From Anaerolineae bacterium (lineage in GTDB: Bacteria > Chloroflexota > Anaerolineae > Aggregatilineales > Aggregatilineaceae), in contig JAFGNU010000009.1 of NCBI GenBank assembly GCA_016926875.1, forward strand, positions 1-64,000: DNA of 64,000 nucleotides, given 5' to 3'. The translations under genes were made by a program, and so were the position numbers. Under the pieces are notes generated by a model. It saw only the letters and a list, made by a program, of their open reading frames with translations. It was not told the DNA's origin and searched no databases. This document shows positions 17,355-25,983 of the stretch, piece after piece; position 1 is the first letter of the stretch; each line of letters begins with the position of its first letter.

Positions 17355-18545
17355 ATGGATTGGGATTCAGTAGTGGATGCGTTGGGCGAAGATGGCAGCT
17401 ACTTACTCGCCCGGCTGTTGTTGGTTTTGTTGATCCTGGTGATCACCTGGCTGGCGCGGCAGATCGTGACGGCGATCATGCCTCGCCTGGTCAAACGATT
17501 CACCCAGCGCACTGAAACCCAGATCGATGACCGCATCGTCGAAGCGCTTCGCCCGCCGCTGCGCCTGCTGATCACGCTGTTCGGTTTCTGGGCGATACTG
17601 CTGGTGCTGGAACCATCGGAGGCGCTGTCAGACCTCACCAACCGCGTGATGACATCGCTGGTGACCGCGGCAATCTTCTGGGCGCTGTATCGCGGTGCCG
17701 ACCTGCTGATCGACCTGTTCCAGCTTGTGTCACAACGCACCACGCGCACCGCCGCTCCCCTGATAGACGACAAGCTGATCATCATCGTGCGGCAGATCGG
17801 CAAAGCCATTGTTGTGCTCCTGGCCTTCGGGGCGATTATGGAAGCCTGGGGCTACAGCATGAGCGGGCTGGTCGCCGGGTTGGGCATCGGCGGGTTGGCG
17901 GTTGCGCTGGCGGCCCAGGATGCACTGGCAAACCTGATCGGCTACTTCGTGATCCTGGCCGACAATCCATTTATCGTCGGAGAGTACATTGTGTTGAGCA
18001 ACCTGTCCGGGACAATCGAATCAATCGGCTTTCGCAGCACGCGCGTGCGAGCGCCGGACCAGTCGCTGGTATCTGTGCCCAACAACACTATCATGACCGC
18101 CAATGTCACCAACTGGTCCCGGCTGACCAAGCGCCGCCTGGACATGACGCTTGGCCTGTCATACGGCAGTTCGCCTGGTCAAGTGCTGTCAGTTGTCCAG
18201 GCGATCCGCGAGATGCTGCAAAACCATGATCTTGTTCAGGCCGACTCGGTGACCGTCCAGTTTGTCGCGTTCAGCGACAACTCGCTGGACGTGATGATCA
18301 TCTGCTTTATGAAGACGCCCGCCTGGGCCGACTTCCAGGCTGCCAAGCAGGACATCAACCTGAAGATCATGGACATCCTGGCCGAGCGCGGCGTCGAGAT
18401 CGCCCTGCCGTCCACCAACGTGATCATCGAGCAGCCCGTACCAACCGTCGAACGCCCTGACATGCAACTCGTCACGCCGCCGAAGCCAGAACCAACCGTC
18501 AGCACCGCCGCCGATTCACCCGTGCCCGACGACGCGGCCAACTGA
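17355..18545 (+). CDS. MscS-family mechanosensitive channel
   Basis: About 396 residues with an N-terminal set of membrane helices. The pore helix has the small-residue pattern GLVAGLGIGGLAVALAAQDA, followed by the beta domain (FIVGEYIVLSNLSGTIESIG, TRVRAPDQSLVSVPN) and the C-terminal alpha/beta cage. MscS channels open under membrane tension to release osmolytes. ATG 17355 was chosen for the AGGAGGG at 17337-17343; earlier in-frame ATGs lack one. The C-terminal tail is Pro/Ala-rich and disordered-looking. Confidence 0.9.
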   Translation: MDWDSVVDALGEDGSYLLARLLLVLLILVITWLARQIVTAIMPRLVKRFTQRTETQIDDRIVEALRPPLRLLITLFGFWAILLVLEPSEALSDLTNRVMTSLVTAAIFWALYRGADLLIDLFQLVSQRTTRTAAPLIDDKLIIIVRQIGKAIVVLLAFGAIMEAWGYSMSGLVAGLGIGGLAVALAAQDALANLIGYFVILADNPFIVGEYIVLSNLSGTIESIGFRSTRVRAPDQSLVSVPNNTIMTANVTNWSRLTKRRLDMTLGLSYGSSPGQVLSVVQAIREMLQNHDLVQADSVTVQFVAFSDNSLDVMIICFMKTPAWADFQAAKQDINLKIMDILAERGVEIALPSTNVIIEQPVPTVERPDMQLVTPPKPEPTVSTAADSPVPDDAAN

Positions 18546-18616
18546 GCCTGATCGCGCCACCCGGCAGAATCGGCTATCATACACCTATCGCGCAGGCGAA
18601 CACAGAAAGGCTGGTT

Positions 18617-19807
18617 ATGGCGATGATCTTTGCGCTTCGTCGGACTCGCGCGGGCTGGGCTTTGATGCTGGTGCTGGCGGCGCTGCTGGTCGTTCCATTC
18701 ACGGCGGCGGCCCAGGACGGCACGCAAGCAGACGAGATCGTGTCGCGGGTCAACGACGAACCAATCCGGCGGGACAGCTTTCACACGCGGCTGCGCTTCA
18801 TCCGCTGGCAGTATTTGAACGAACTCGAAAAGCTGTACGAGCTGACCGGCGGCAACCTGGGGCTGGCCGACGAGTACGTTACGTACCTGATCACCAACAT
18901 CCAGAATCCCGACGTGTTGGGCGATGCCATGCTCAGCCAGATGGAAGAGGAGCGCTTGCTGTGGCAAACCGCCGCCGAGCTTGGCCTGGCGCCCACCGCC
19001 GAAGATGTGCAAGAACGCGAAGCGGAATTCTTCAGTCTGTGGACCGATGTGCCCGCCGAGCAGGTGCCGGGAGACGCCGACGCCCAGGCGTTCATCGCGG
19101 CGTGGTATGAAGAAGCGATAGATATATCAGGCATGAGCGAAGACGACATCCGCGACGTATTCGCTGCCGACGCCCTCAACGACGTGTTATTCGATTATTT
19201 GAGCGCCAGCGTGCCCGCCGAAGAGATCGCCGTCCATACCCGGCACATCCTGTGCAGTTTCCACCCGTTCAACCTGTCCGATACGACGCCGCCCACCGAC
19301 GACGAGCGCCTGTCCGCCGAACTGTGCATCCAGGCGGCATCAAACCGGCTGGCAGGCGGCGAACCGTTCGCCTTTGTGGCGGCGGACCTGTCCGACGACC
19401 AGTACAGCGCCTCAGCGGGCGGCGACCTGGGCACAGTGCTGATCAGCTACCTGACCGGGAGCTACGCCGACGCCGTGCGCGATGCCGAGCTAAACACCGT
19501 GATCGGGCCGGTCGAAACCGAATACGGCCTGCACCTGATCGAAGTGCTGGCGCGCGAGATGCAGCCGCTGACCGCCGATGAACTCGCGGACGCGCAGGCA
19601 GGCTACTTTGAACTGTGGCTGGACACGCTGGTAGCCGAAGCAACCATCAAGCGATCCGACGACTGGGCCGACGATCTGCCCGCCGATCCGGACCTGGGCA
19701 CGCTCGACTCAACCATTCAAGACGCATTGCAGGCCAGAACAGGCCAGACAGGTCAAACGCCGGTAGGCCGGTGCAGGTGGGAAATAGACCGGTGGTTGAC
19801 GGTTTAA
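18617..19807 (+). CDS. Exported parvulin-type prolyl isomerase (SurA/PrsA-like)
   Basis: 396 residues with a signal peptide (about 1-32), an N-terminal SurA-like helical region (IVSRVNDEPIRRDSFHTRLR) and a parvulin domain starting at HTRHILCSFHP and including SASAGGDLGTV and GPVETEYGLHLIEVL. It would fold or chaperone exported proteins outside the membrane. The insertion after the first parvulin strand is longer than in many members. A short, low-complexity C-terminal tail ends the protein. The ATG follows AGAAAGG. Confidence 0.82.
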   Translation: MAMIFALRRTRAGWALMLVLAALLVVPFTAAAQDGTQADEIVSRVNDEPIRRDSFHTRLRFIRWQYLNELEKLYELTGGNLGLADEYVTYLITNIQNPDVLGDAMLSQMEEERLLWQTAAELGLAPTAEDVQEREAEFFSLWTDVPAEQVPGDADAQAFIAAWYEEAIDISGMSEDDIRDVFAADALNDVLFDYLSASVPAEEIAVHTRHILCSFHPFNLSDTTPPTDDERLSAELCIQAASNRLAGGEPFAFVAADLSDDQYSASAGGDLGTVLISYLTGSYADAVRDAELNTVIGPVETEYGLHLIEVLAREMQPLTADELADAQAGYFELWLDTLVAEATIKRSDDWADDLPADPDLGTLDSTIQDALQARTGQTGQTPVGRCRWEIDRWLTV

Positions 19808-19828
19808 TAACAAAGGGGAGTTATCCTC

Positions 19829-20350
19829 ATGGACACACAAGTAACCGTTCGTAAAGGCTATGTTTCCGGCGATTTTCTGACCGCCACCTACCGCATCAGC
19901 GGGGAAGCGGCGCTGCGCGGGGCGATGCTGCTTGACCAGTTGAACGACCAGACGCTGTTTGTCACGCTGGAGCGCATTTATATCTCGCCCCTGATCGATC
20001 CCGTCACCCTGACCGGCAACTACCAGACCGGCAACGTGCGTAAAGACAGCCTGGGGCTGGTCATCCTGAAGCAGGAGCGAGACGGGCTGCCCCGCCGCGA
20101 AGGCCAGTACATGGGACACAACCATGTTGACAGCTCGGTGTTGATCGTCGCCGCCGGGTTTGAGATCAAAGGCGCGATCCGGCTGCACCCGTCGGTAGAC
20201 CTGGAAAACTTCATCCGTACCACGCCTGAGCATTTTATCCCGCTGTTTAACGCCAGCGCCACGCTGACCGCTCATCGCGGCGTGGAATTCCAGGGCGGCG
20301 CGATCCTGCTGAACCGGAATCTGATCGAGGTCTTCTGTATCGAGGATTAG
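19829..20350 (+). CDS. Conserved-looking cytosolic protein, unknown function
   Basis: 173 residues with no membrane segment or signal. It is predicted to be mostly beta strand, with MDTQVTVRKGYVSGDFLTAT at the start and FEIKGAIRLHPSVDLENFI near the middle. It resembles small DUF proteins seen in Chloroflexota, but I cannot name the family with confidence. The start is well supported by GGGGAG. It may be co-transcribed with the parvulin gene, 21 bases upstream. Confidence 0.65.
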   Translation: MDTQVTVRKGYVSGDFLTATYRISGEAALRGAMLLDQLNDQTLFVTLERIYISPLIDPVTLTGNYQTGNVRKDSLGLVILKQERDGLPRREGQYMGHNHVDSSVLIVAAGFEIKGAIRLHPSVDLENFIRTTPEHFIPLFNASATLTAHRGVEFQGGAILLNRNLIEVFCIED

Positions 20351-20440
20351 CGCGTACCCGGTACGGTAAACCAACGTATAGGGCGACTGCGTGCGGCTTC
20401 TGGGACGGGGCAGCCGCCCCTACATCGATTACCAAAACAC

Positions 20441-20473
20441 AACCCCAACGGTTTTCGCCTGGGGGTTGGGGTT
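20441..20473. terminator. Perfect 9-bp hairpin between convergent genes
   Basis: AACCCCAAC (20441-20449) pairs with GTTGGGGTT (20465-20473). It sits between the end of the 19829 gene and the end of the minus-strand gene at 20488. No T-run follows on either strand, so termination is inferred from position. Confidence 0.45.
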
Positions 20474-20487
20474 GGTGCCGGGGGGGG

Positions 20488-20694
20488 TTACTCAGCCGGT
20501 GGCTTGTACATAAAGGCCAGGTATGCCCCCGCCAGCGCGATGACGATCCCTGCGATCAGCGCGATGATCTGGCTGGGCGCAAGGTAGATATCGTAATCGC
20601 GCAGGGGATCGATCAGGATCGAGAAGACTGCCAGCACGATCCCGCCGATGAGCAGTGCGTAAGCAACACGTTTGTCAGACAAATACGAAGACAT
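20488..20694 (-). CDS. Small two-helix membrane protein (1 of 3)
   Basis: 68 residues: a short charged start (MSSYLSDKRV), then two hydrophobic helices (ALLIGGIVLAVFSILI and IIALIAGIVIALAGAYLAFM) and a polar tail ending KPPAE. ATG 20694 is chosen for the GGAGGAGGG upstream; a longer reading is unsupported. It is similar in layout to the next two minus-strand genes, and the three look like a tandem family. Function unknown. Confidence 0.65.
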   Translation of the reverse strand: MSSYLSDKRVAYALLIGGIVLAVFSILIDPLRDYDIYLAPSQIIALIAGIVIALAGAYLAFMYKPPAE

Positions 20695-20743
20695 ATTCGA
20701 TGTTCCCTCCTCCAAAAATAAGACGCTATACCACAGGTGCGGC

Positions 20744-20944
20744 TTATTCTGGCTGTTCCGGTGGTTGGCGAACAAAACCCAGGTAAAGTCCCGCCCCCGC
20801 CAGCGCTGCGCCGACGATAATGCCAATCACCTGCGCCACGCCGAAGCCTTCTGTTCCTATACCAACCGCGTCAACCAGCAGCGAAGCCACCAGCAGCACG
20901 ACACCCACTACAATCATACCGTAAATAGTCTGCTGTCGGGACAC
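20744..20944 (-). CDS. Small two-helix membrane protein (2 of 3)
   Basis: 66 residues starting with GTG, 7 bases after AAGGA. Two hydrophobic helices (IVVGVVLLVASLLVDAVGI and VIGIIVGAALAGAGLYLGFV) and a tail ending RQPPEQPE mirror the neighbour at 20488, whose tail ends KPPAE, so they are probably paralogues. Function unknown. Confidence 0.62.
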   Translation of the reverse strand: MSRQQTIYGMIVVGVVLLVASLLVDAVGIGTEGFGVAQVIGIIVGAALAGAGLYLGFVRQPPEQPE

Positions 20945-20980
20945 AATGCCATCCTTTCTCTCAAAAAACTAAACCGGCAG

Positions 20981-21202
20981 TTACTCTGACCGGCAGCGCG
21001 CGTTGAACATGATCACAACACCCGCCACAACAGCACCCAACACAATCACAACAACCTCTTTGGCGCAAACATACCCCTGCGCCAGCCCGACCGCCTCAAG
21101 CGCCGCAGGTGTCAGCGCAACAACAACCCACATAAAGACCAGCGCTGCCCCCAGCAGCACGGCAAACGGCGCGTAGCTCCTCTGGCCGCGTTGGTGTGGC
21201 AC
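20981..21202 (-). CDS. Small two-helix membrane protein (3 of 3)
   Basis: 73 residues starting with GTG, 7 bases after AGGAGA. Two hydrophobic stretches (FAVLLGAALVFMWVVVAL and VVVIVLGAVVAGVVIMF) separated by a short loop. It is more divergent than the other two but follows the same pattern and spacing. It is the first gene of the trio in the direction of transcription. Function unknown. Confidence 0.55.
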   Translation of the reverse strand: MPHQRGQRSYAPFAVLLGAALVFMWVVVALTPAALEAVGLAQGYVCAKEVVVIVLGAVVAGVVIMFNARCRSE

Positions 21203-21285
21203 CGGTTGATCTCCTGCCCATCTGTGTTCACATTCATCTTATCACGGTTTTAACCGGGCTGCCTGACGATTCTTTACTGCGGGGG

Positions 21286-21317
21286 AAAAAACGGGCGGGA
21301 TTCTGATCATCCGCCCG
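21286..21317 (-). terminator. Intrinsic terminator of the NHL gene
   Basis: On the minus strand, CGGGCGG pairs with CCGCCCG and is followed by TTTTTT (21291-21286). It begins 28 bases after the NHL-repeat gene's stop. Confidence 0.8.
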
Positions 21318-21345
21318 TGGGGAGTATGTGTTACCGTGTATTGGC

Positions 21346-22287
21346 TCAGGGTTCAAATATCTGGATCAGGCCGCTTGCCTCATCCACACCGATGATCCGC
21401 CCGCTGCGATCCATCGACAGGTTGAGCATGGCGTCCAACTCGCCCTGTACGCTCCATTCGGCCAGCAGGTCACCATCAGGGCTGAAGCGCATGACTTGGT
21501 GACTGTTATTGATCGTCACAAACACGTCGCCGTTGGGTCCCACCACCAGCCCGTTCGTCTCGATCACGCCGCCCACCGCGTAGGCATCCAGCGACCACTC
21601 GGCCAGCACGTTGCCCTCGCCGTCGAAGCGCACCACGTGGTAATTGTTGTTGACCGTCACAAATACATCGCCGTTTGGCCCGACTGCCAGCCCGTTCGTT
21701 TCGATCACGCCGCCCACCGCATACGCGCTCAGTGACCACTCGGCCAGCACGGTCCCTTCGCCGTCAAAGCGTACCACCTGGTAATTGTTGTTGACCGTCA
21801 CAAATACGTCGCCGTTAGGTCCCACCACCAGCCCGTTGGTCTCGATCACCCCGTCCACCGCGAACGCTTCCAGCGACCACTCGGCCAGCACGGTCCCTTC
21901 GCCATCAAAGCGCACCACGTGATAGTTGTTGTTGACCGTTACAAATACGTCGCCCGCCGGGCCGATCACGATCCCGTTCGTCTCAATCACGCCATCTACC
22001 GACCACGTGGCCAGCAGTTCACCGCCTGGACCAAAGCGGGTGATCTGGCTGCCATCTGTCACCACGAATACCTCACCGTCCGGGCCGGACAGCACCACAT
22101 CCGGTTCACCCTCAATCGACCATTCGGCCACCTTGACCGGCGGCTTGACTGCGCCGCTGGGGACCGGCGTCGAGTCGTCATCCTGCGCATAAGCGCCCAT
22201 CGTGCCAGATAAGGCCAGCGCCAGGATCAACCCGGTCGCGCCCAGCACGGTTACCATCTGCCAGCGTGTCGTGTGATAGCGGTTCAT
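21346..22287 (-). CDS. Secreted six-bladed NHL-type beta-propeller protein
   Basis: 313 residues with a signal peptide (about 1-34, ending AYAQ). The rest is repeats: a divergent first blade (EWSIEGEPDVVLSGPDGEVF), then four almost identical 47-residue units with core NGLVVGPNGDVFVTVNNNY and VVRFDGEGTVLAEWSL, and a divergent last blade. That totals six, the usual NHL number. Such propellers bind proteins or ligands outside the cell. GTTAGGAGGA precedes the ATG. The near-identity of the central blades shows recent expansion or gene conversion. Confidence 0.78.
   Translation of the reverse strand: MNRYHTTRWQMVTVLGATGLILALALSGTMGAYAQDDDSTPVPSGAVKPPVKVAEWSIEGEPDVVLSGPDGEVFVVTDGSQITRFGPGGELLATWSVDGVIETNGIVIGPAGDVFVTVNNNYHVVRFDGEGTVLAEWSLEAFAVDGVIETNGLVVGPNGDVFVTVNNNYQVVRFDGEGTVLAEWSLSAYAVGGVIETNGLAVGPNGDVFVTVNNNYHVVRFDGEGNVLAEWSLDAYAVGGVIETNGLVVGPNGDVFVTINNSHQVMRFSPDGDLLAEWSVQGELDAMLNLSMDRSGRIIGVDEASGLIQIFEP
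21436..21999 (-). repeat. Four tandem 141-bp units in the NHL gene
   Basis: Residues 97-284 are four consecutive 47-residue repeats whose DNA is also highly similar, for example the shared GTCACAAACACGTCGCC-type segments. They are coding repeats, not an intergenic array. Confidence 0.75.
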
Positions 22288-22581
22288 TCTTTCTTCCTCC
22301 TAACAAAATAGCGTGCATATTTGGTGTTTGGACTATACGCGATCCAACGTGACCACGGCGTAACCATCCAGGCCGGTCACCTGCCATGCGCGGTGATTTT
22401 ACACAGTTTATACAATTGGGCTGCAACCTCCACTGGCAAAATCCGTACATATATAGGAACATTACACTCCACATCATACACCTAGACCAACAGGTAACCC
22501 ATCTGATGCGGGTTTCAGTTTTGAGCCCAATACCCCAATTATCGACAAAATATTTAAGTGCCGCTGCACACGGAGTGTTAA

Positions 22582-23526
22582 ATGGGGGCAAAAAATAAAT
22601 CCGAGGGCATCCAAATACTTATAGAACTCTGCAATCGTGATGATTTATTCAACAAACAGCAGATGGAGCTGGTTGAACAATCGGTTCAGAACCTTAAGGC
22701 AGAAGGAGCCGCGGGATCTCGTGCGCTTGCCAGTTTCATCAGGGAATTACTTGAATGTCGAAGTCCCAAACTACTTATGGTGGTAACCGCAGCGAAAAAT
22801 ATCGAGGCGACACCGGAACTCCTCGAGGCTGTGGAAACCATCTTATCAGCCCCCCTTTTAGCTCCCCGTCCACCTATCCTATCTTTCAGGCCTGACATTA
22901 GTAGTGCGGGACAAGTAGGTTGGACGGAACTGTCATCTGAGGGAATAAAGCATAATGCTAAGCATGCGCTTGAGGTCTTGAGAGAAAAAATAGGCGCTCA
23001 GCCTGCTGCACGGTCGACGGACCAAACAGAAGATATTCAAACATCTCGTGCGGTGAATGAGGTATTAGAAACATGCGCTAGATGCGGTGAACCCACACAG
23101 AAATGGGGAGCGTTTTACTATTCAGGTAATGTGACAACAACAAAAAAACAGGATTGGGAGAAGACTACCTATATATCTAGATACAAAATATCAGGCCCCA
23201 GACGGGTATATATCTGTGACGACTGCGTAGATGACAAACGATTTTGGAAGTTCGCAGCGATAGCCATCATGGGACTTGCGTTCTTCGGTGGTCTTATTCC
23301 GATTTATTTAGCAGCTAACCAAACATGGCAATTAATCGGCTTTCAGTGTGCGTGTGTGGTAAGCCCTTTAGCAGGAGCTTTTTGGTTGTTTTCGGGGTTA
23401 GATCTCCGACGTGAAGAGATACGCGATCGTCTTGCCATCCGGGCATATCGAGAGGATACTGAAACGCGTTTTCCTGCCTGGAGCCGTTCCAGATACAAAA
23501 AACGAAAACCACCCTTCAGTTGGTAG
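22582..23526 (+). CDS. AT-rich orphan: zinc-binding, two-helix membrane protein
   Basis: 314 residues, family not recognised. Residues about 1-150 look helical and soluble; CARCGEP and, 40 residues on, CDDCVDD could form a four-cysteine zinc site; two hydrophobic helices follow (AAIAIMGLAFFGGLIPIYLA and CACVVSPLAGAFWLF); the tail is basic. The zinc site just before the helices suggests a membrane-tethered cytosolic domain. Base composition and codon use are clearly AT-richer than both neighbours, which implies transfer. No strong ribosome binding site is visible at 22582. Confidence 0.55.
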   Translation: MGAKNKSEGIQILIELCNRDDLFNKQQMELVEQSVQNLKAEGAAGSRALASFIRELLECRSPKLLMVVTAAKNIEATPELLEAVETILSAPLLAPRPPILSFRPDISSAGQVGWTELSSEGIKHNAKHALEVLREKIGAQPAARSTDQTEDIQTSRAVNEVLETCARCGEPTQKWGAFYYSGNVTTTKKQDWEKTTYISRYKISGPRRVYICDDCVDDKRFWKFAAIAIMGLAFFGGLIPIYLAANQTWQLIGFQCACVVSPLAGAFWLFSGLDLRREEIRDRLAIRAYREDTETRFPAWSRSRYKKRKPPFSW

Positions 23527-23755
23527 TAGGATCGTATCGGGCCAGACGTATTCATTCGGCCATCGGCTATCTCACATCCGTTAAGTTCGAGGTTGCTTGG
23601 TATTTGAGTCTTGATACCATCCCTCTCTTACTATTGTCTAATGGGTATCCAGTTCAGTGAGATCAGTGGAAAATCTCCTTGACTCTCCCGCAGCGGGAGT
23701 GCATAACCAGAACGCTCGAAAACCGGAAAGCATTTGAAGAAAGGATAATCCCTTC

Positions 23756-24670
23756 ATGCCAGCGATTGAAGTAACCGATCTTCGCAAAGTATACAACAAC
23801 GTGCCCGCCGTGGACGGCATCAGTTTTGACGTCCAGGAAGGCGAAGTGTTTGGGCTGCTGGGACCAAACGGCGCGGGCAAAACAACCACCGTCGAATGTA
23901 TCGAAGGGCTGCGCGAGCCGGACGGCGGCAGCATCACCGTGCTGGGCCACGATCACCTGAACAACGGCAACGGGATCAAGCAGCAGATCGGCATCCAGCT
24001 CCAGACGACCGGGCTGTACCCGCTGCACACCGTGTACGAACTGCTCAAGCTGTTTGGATCGTTTTACCGGCGCGCCCTGCCCCCCGAAGACCTGATCAAG
24101 CTGGTCAGCCTGGAAGAGAAGCGCAATACGCGCAGCAAGAACCTGTCCGGCGGGCAGCGGCAGCGGCTCTCGCTGGCGTTGGCGCTGGTCAACGATCCGA
24201 CGCTGATCTTCCTCGACGAGCCGACCACCGGCCTTGATCCGCAGTCGCGCCGCCAGATATGGAACATCATCACCGAACTGCAAAACCAGGGCAAAACCGT
24301 GATGCTGACCACGCACTACATGGAAGAAGCCCAGTCGTTGTGTGACCGGGTGGCGGTCATGGATGCAGGCAAGATCATCGCGCTGGATTCGCCGCACGAC
24401 CTGATCGAGCAGCACTTTGAAACGACCGCCATCGAGTTTGAAGATCGCAACAGCGCCCCGATGGACGTGCTCGAAGGGCTGCCAGGGGTCCAGCGCGCCA
24501 GCCGTGACGGCGGGCTGGTGACGCTGTACTCGCTGGACACACCGAGTTCGATTGAGGGCTTGCTCGACGCCGCGCGGGCCGACAAGCTTCACTTTGACGA
24601 TTTGCGCGTGCGCAACGCCACGCTGGAGGACGTGTTCCTCAAGCTGACGGGCCGCCGCATCCGGGATTAG
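23756..24670 (+). CDS. ABC transporter ATP-binding protein (DrrA/CcmA type)
   Basis: 304 residues with Walker A GPNGAGKTTT, signature LSGGQRQRLS, Walker B LIFLDEPTTGLD and a C-terminal extension typical of DrrA-type exporters. It powers the ABC-2 permease encoded 15 bases downstream. AAAGGA precedes the ATG. Substrates of this class include drugs, lipids and glycans; the actual one is not visible. Confidence 0.92.
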   Translation: MPAIEVTDLRKVYNNVPAVDGISFDVQEGEVFGLLGPNGAGKTTTVECIEGLREPDGGSITVLGHDHLNNGNGIKQQIGIQLQTTGLYPLHTVYELLKLFGSFYRRALPPEDLIKLVSLEEKRNTRSKNLSGGQRQRLSLALALVNDPTLIFLDEPTTGLDPQSRRQIWNIITELQNQGKTVMLTTHYMEEAQSLCDRVAVMDAGKIIALDSPHDLIEQHFETTAIEFEDRNSAPMDVLEGLPGVQRASRDGGLVTLYSLDTPSSIEGLLDAARADKLHFDDLRVRNATLEDVFLKLTGRRIRD

Positions 24671-24685
24671 GGGAGACAACACACC

Positions 24686-25816
24686 ATGCGTTCGTTTGTA
24701 GAGCTTTACATTGCCACCGTCCGCGAGTTTCGCCGCGATATCAGCGCGCTGTTTTGGACCTTTGCGTTCCCGGTCTTCTTCATTTTCATCTTCGGGATCA
24801 TCTTTTCCGGTGATGACGAGATCAGCTTTGATATCGGGCTGGTCAACGAAGACGGCGACGCCAGCGCGCAGTTGGTGGAGGGGTTTAAGCAGATCGAAGT
24901 CTTCGACATCACGACCGGCGACCTGGACGATGAACTCAAGGCGCTGGAAGACGGCGACCGCTCGGCAGTGATCGTCATCCCGGAAGGCACGGGCGCCAGG
25001 CTGGGCGAATACTTCACCCAACTGACCGGCACGTCCGAACAGGATGACCAGCAGATTCCGCTCAAAGTGTATTATGATCCCGCCGACCAGACCACGTCCC
25101 AGGTCGTGCTCAACCTGATGGACAAGGTGCTGGCGGGTATGAACGAAAACATCACGGGCATGATGCCCGCGCTGGTCATGGAATCGCAGACCGTGTCCGC
25201 CGACAACTTGAGAAGTATCGACTACCTGCTGCCGGGCGTGCTGGCGATGAGCCTGATGCAGTTGGGGTTGTTTGCGACCGCCGCGCCGCTGGTCAGCCTG
25301 CGCGAAAAAGAGGTGCTGCGCCGCATGGGCGCAACCCCGCTCAGCCGCACCACCCTGCTGGCGTCCCAGGTCGCGTTCCGCCTGACGACGGCGTTTATCC
25401 AGGCCGCCGTGATCATTGTGGTCGGTGCGGTGGCGTTTGACGTGCAGATCAAAACCGGCAACGCGCTGAGCATCATCGGCGTGATCCTGCTCGGCGCGAC
25501 AATGTTCATCACGTTCGGCTATCTGCTGTCCGGGCTGGCCAAGACCGAAGAAGCGGTGCAGGGCATCATCTCGCTGCCCAACTTCATCTTCATGTTCCTG
25601 TCGGGCATCTTTTTCCCGGTGGAGATCATGCCGGGCTGGATTCGCCCGCTGGTCGACGTGATCCCGCTGACCTACGTGGGCGACGCGCTGCGCCAGACGA
25701 TGATCGACGCCGGGTCGTACTTCAGCATGACGCGCAGCATCGTCATCATTACCGCCTGGCTGGTGGTGTGCGGCGTGCTGGCGGTGCGCTTCTTCCACTG
25801 GGAGCCGCAGGGCTAG
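24686..25816 (+). CDS. ABC-2 type permease
   Basis: 376 residues: one N-terminal helix (LFWTFAFPVFFIFIFGIIFS), a large extracytoplasmic loop of about 170 residues, then five membrane helices with the ABC-2 pattern (LPGVLAMSLMQLGLF, LREKEVLRRMGATPLSR, FLSGIFFPVEIMPGW). It forms the membrane half of the exporter with the preceding ATPase; the 15-base gap indicates one operon. Its loop places it among DrrB/YhgE-like exporters. Confidence 0.9.
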   Translation: MRSFVELYIATVREFRRDISALFWTFAFPVFFIFIFGIIFSGDDEISFDIGLVNEDGDASAQLVEGFKQIEVFDITTGDLDDELKALEDGDRSAVIVIPEGTGARLGEYFTQLTGTSEQDDQQIPLKVYYDPADQTTSQVVLNLMDKVLAGMNENITGMMPALVMESQTVSADNLRSIDYLLPGVLAMSLMQLGLFATAAPLVSLREKEVLRRMGATPLSRTTLLASQVAFRLTTAFIQAAVIIVVGAVAFDVQIKTGNALSIIGVILLGATMFITFGYLLSGLAKTEEAVQGIISLPNFIFMFLSGIFFPVEIMPGWIRPLVDVIPLTYVGDALRQTMIDAGSYFSMTRSIVIITAWLVVCGVLAVRFFHWEPQG

Positions 25817-25880
25817 CGCGGACCAGCCGATCACACCTGTTCACATACGGAACCATCAACGCAACGTGACAACAGGCGTT

Positions 25881-25936
25881 CGCCGTTTGTCTTCCTTTCG
25901 CCATTTTGAATGGAGAGAGGGCGGGGGGTGAGACCA
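25881..25936. repeat. Dispersed palindromic repeat, partial copy
   Basis: CGCCATTTTGAATGGAGAG followed by GGGGGGTGAGACCA matches, in inverted order, the core of the repeat at 7032-7106 and the end of that at 55960-56107. The left inverted end is missing. Confidence 0.4.
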
Positions 25937-25983
25937 ATACATATCAGTCCTTGTAGGCCCTGCTGCCAACCCGGCACAAAGCT

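Noticed and set aside
21436-21999. Tandem array considered as CRISPR
   Set aside because: Units are 141 bp, coding, without spacers; no cas genes in the window.
22288-22581. Gap between the NHL gene and the AT-rich orphan
   Set aside because: Checked for RNA genes and frames on both strands; nothing convincing beyond the NHL gene's ribosome binding site and AT-rich sequence.
23663-25834. Very long open frame on the minus strand opposite the ABC exporter
   Set aside because: It is His/Gln/Arg-rich low-complexity sequence fully antisense to two clear ABC transporter genes; an effect of high GC at third positions.
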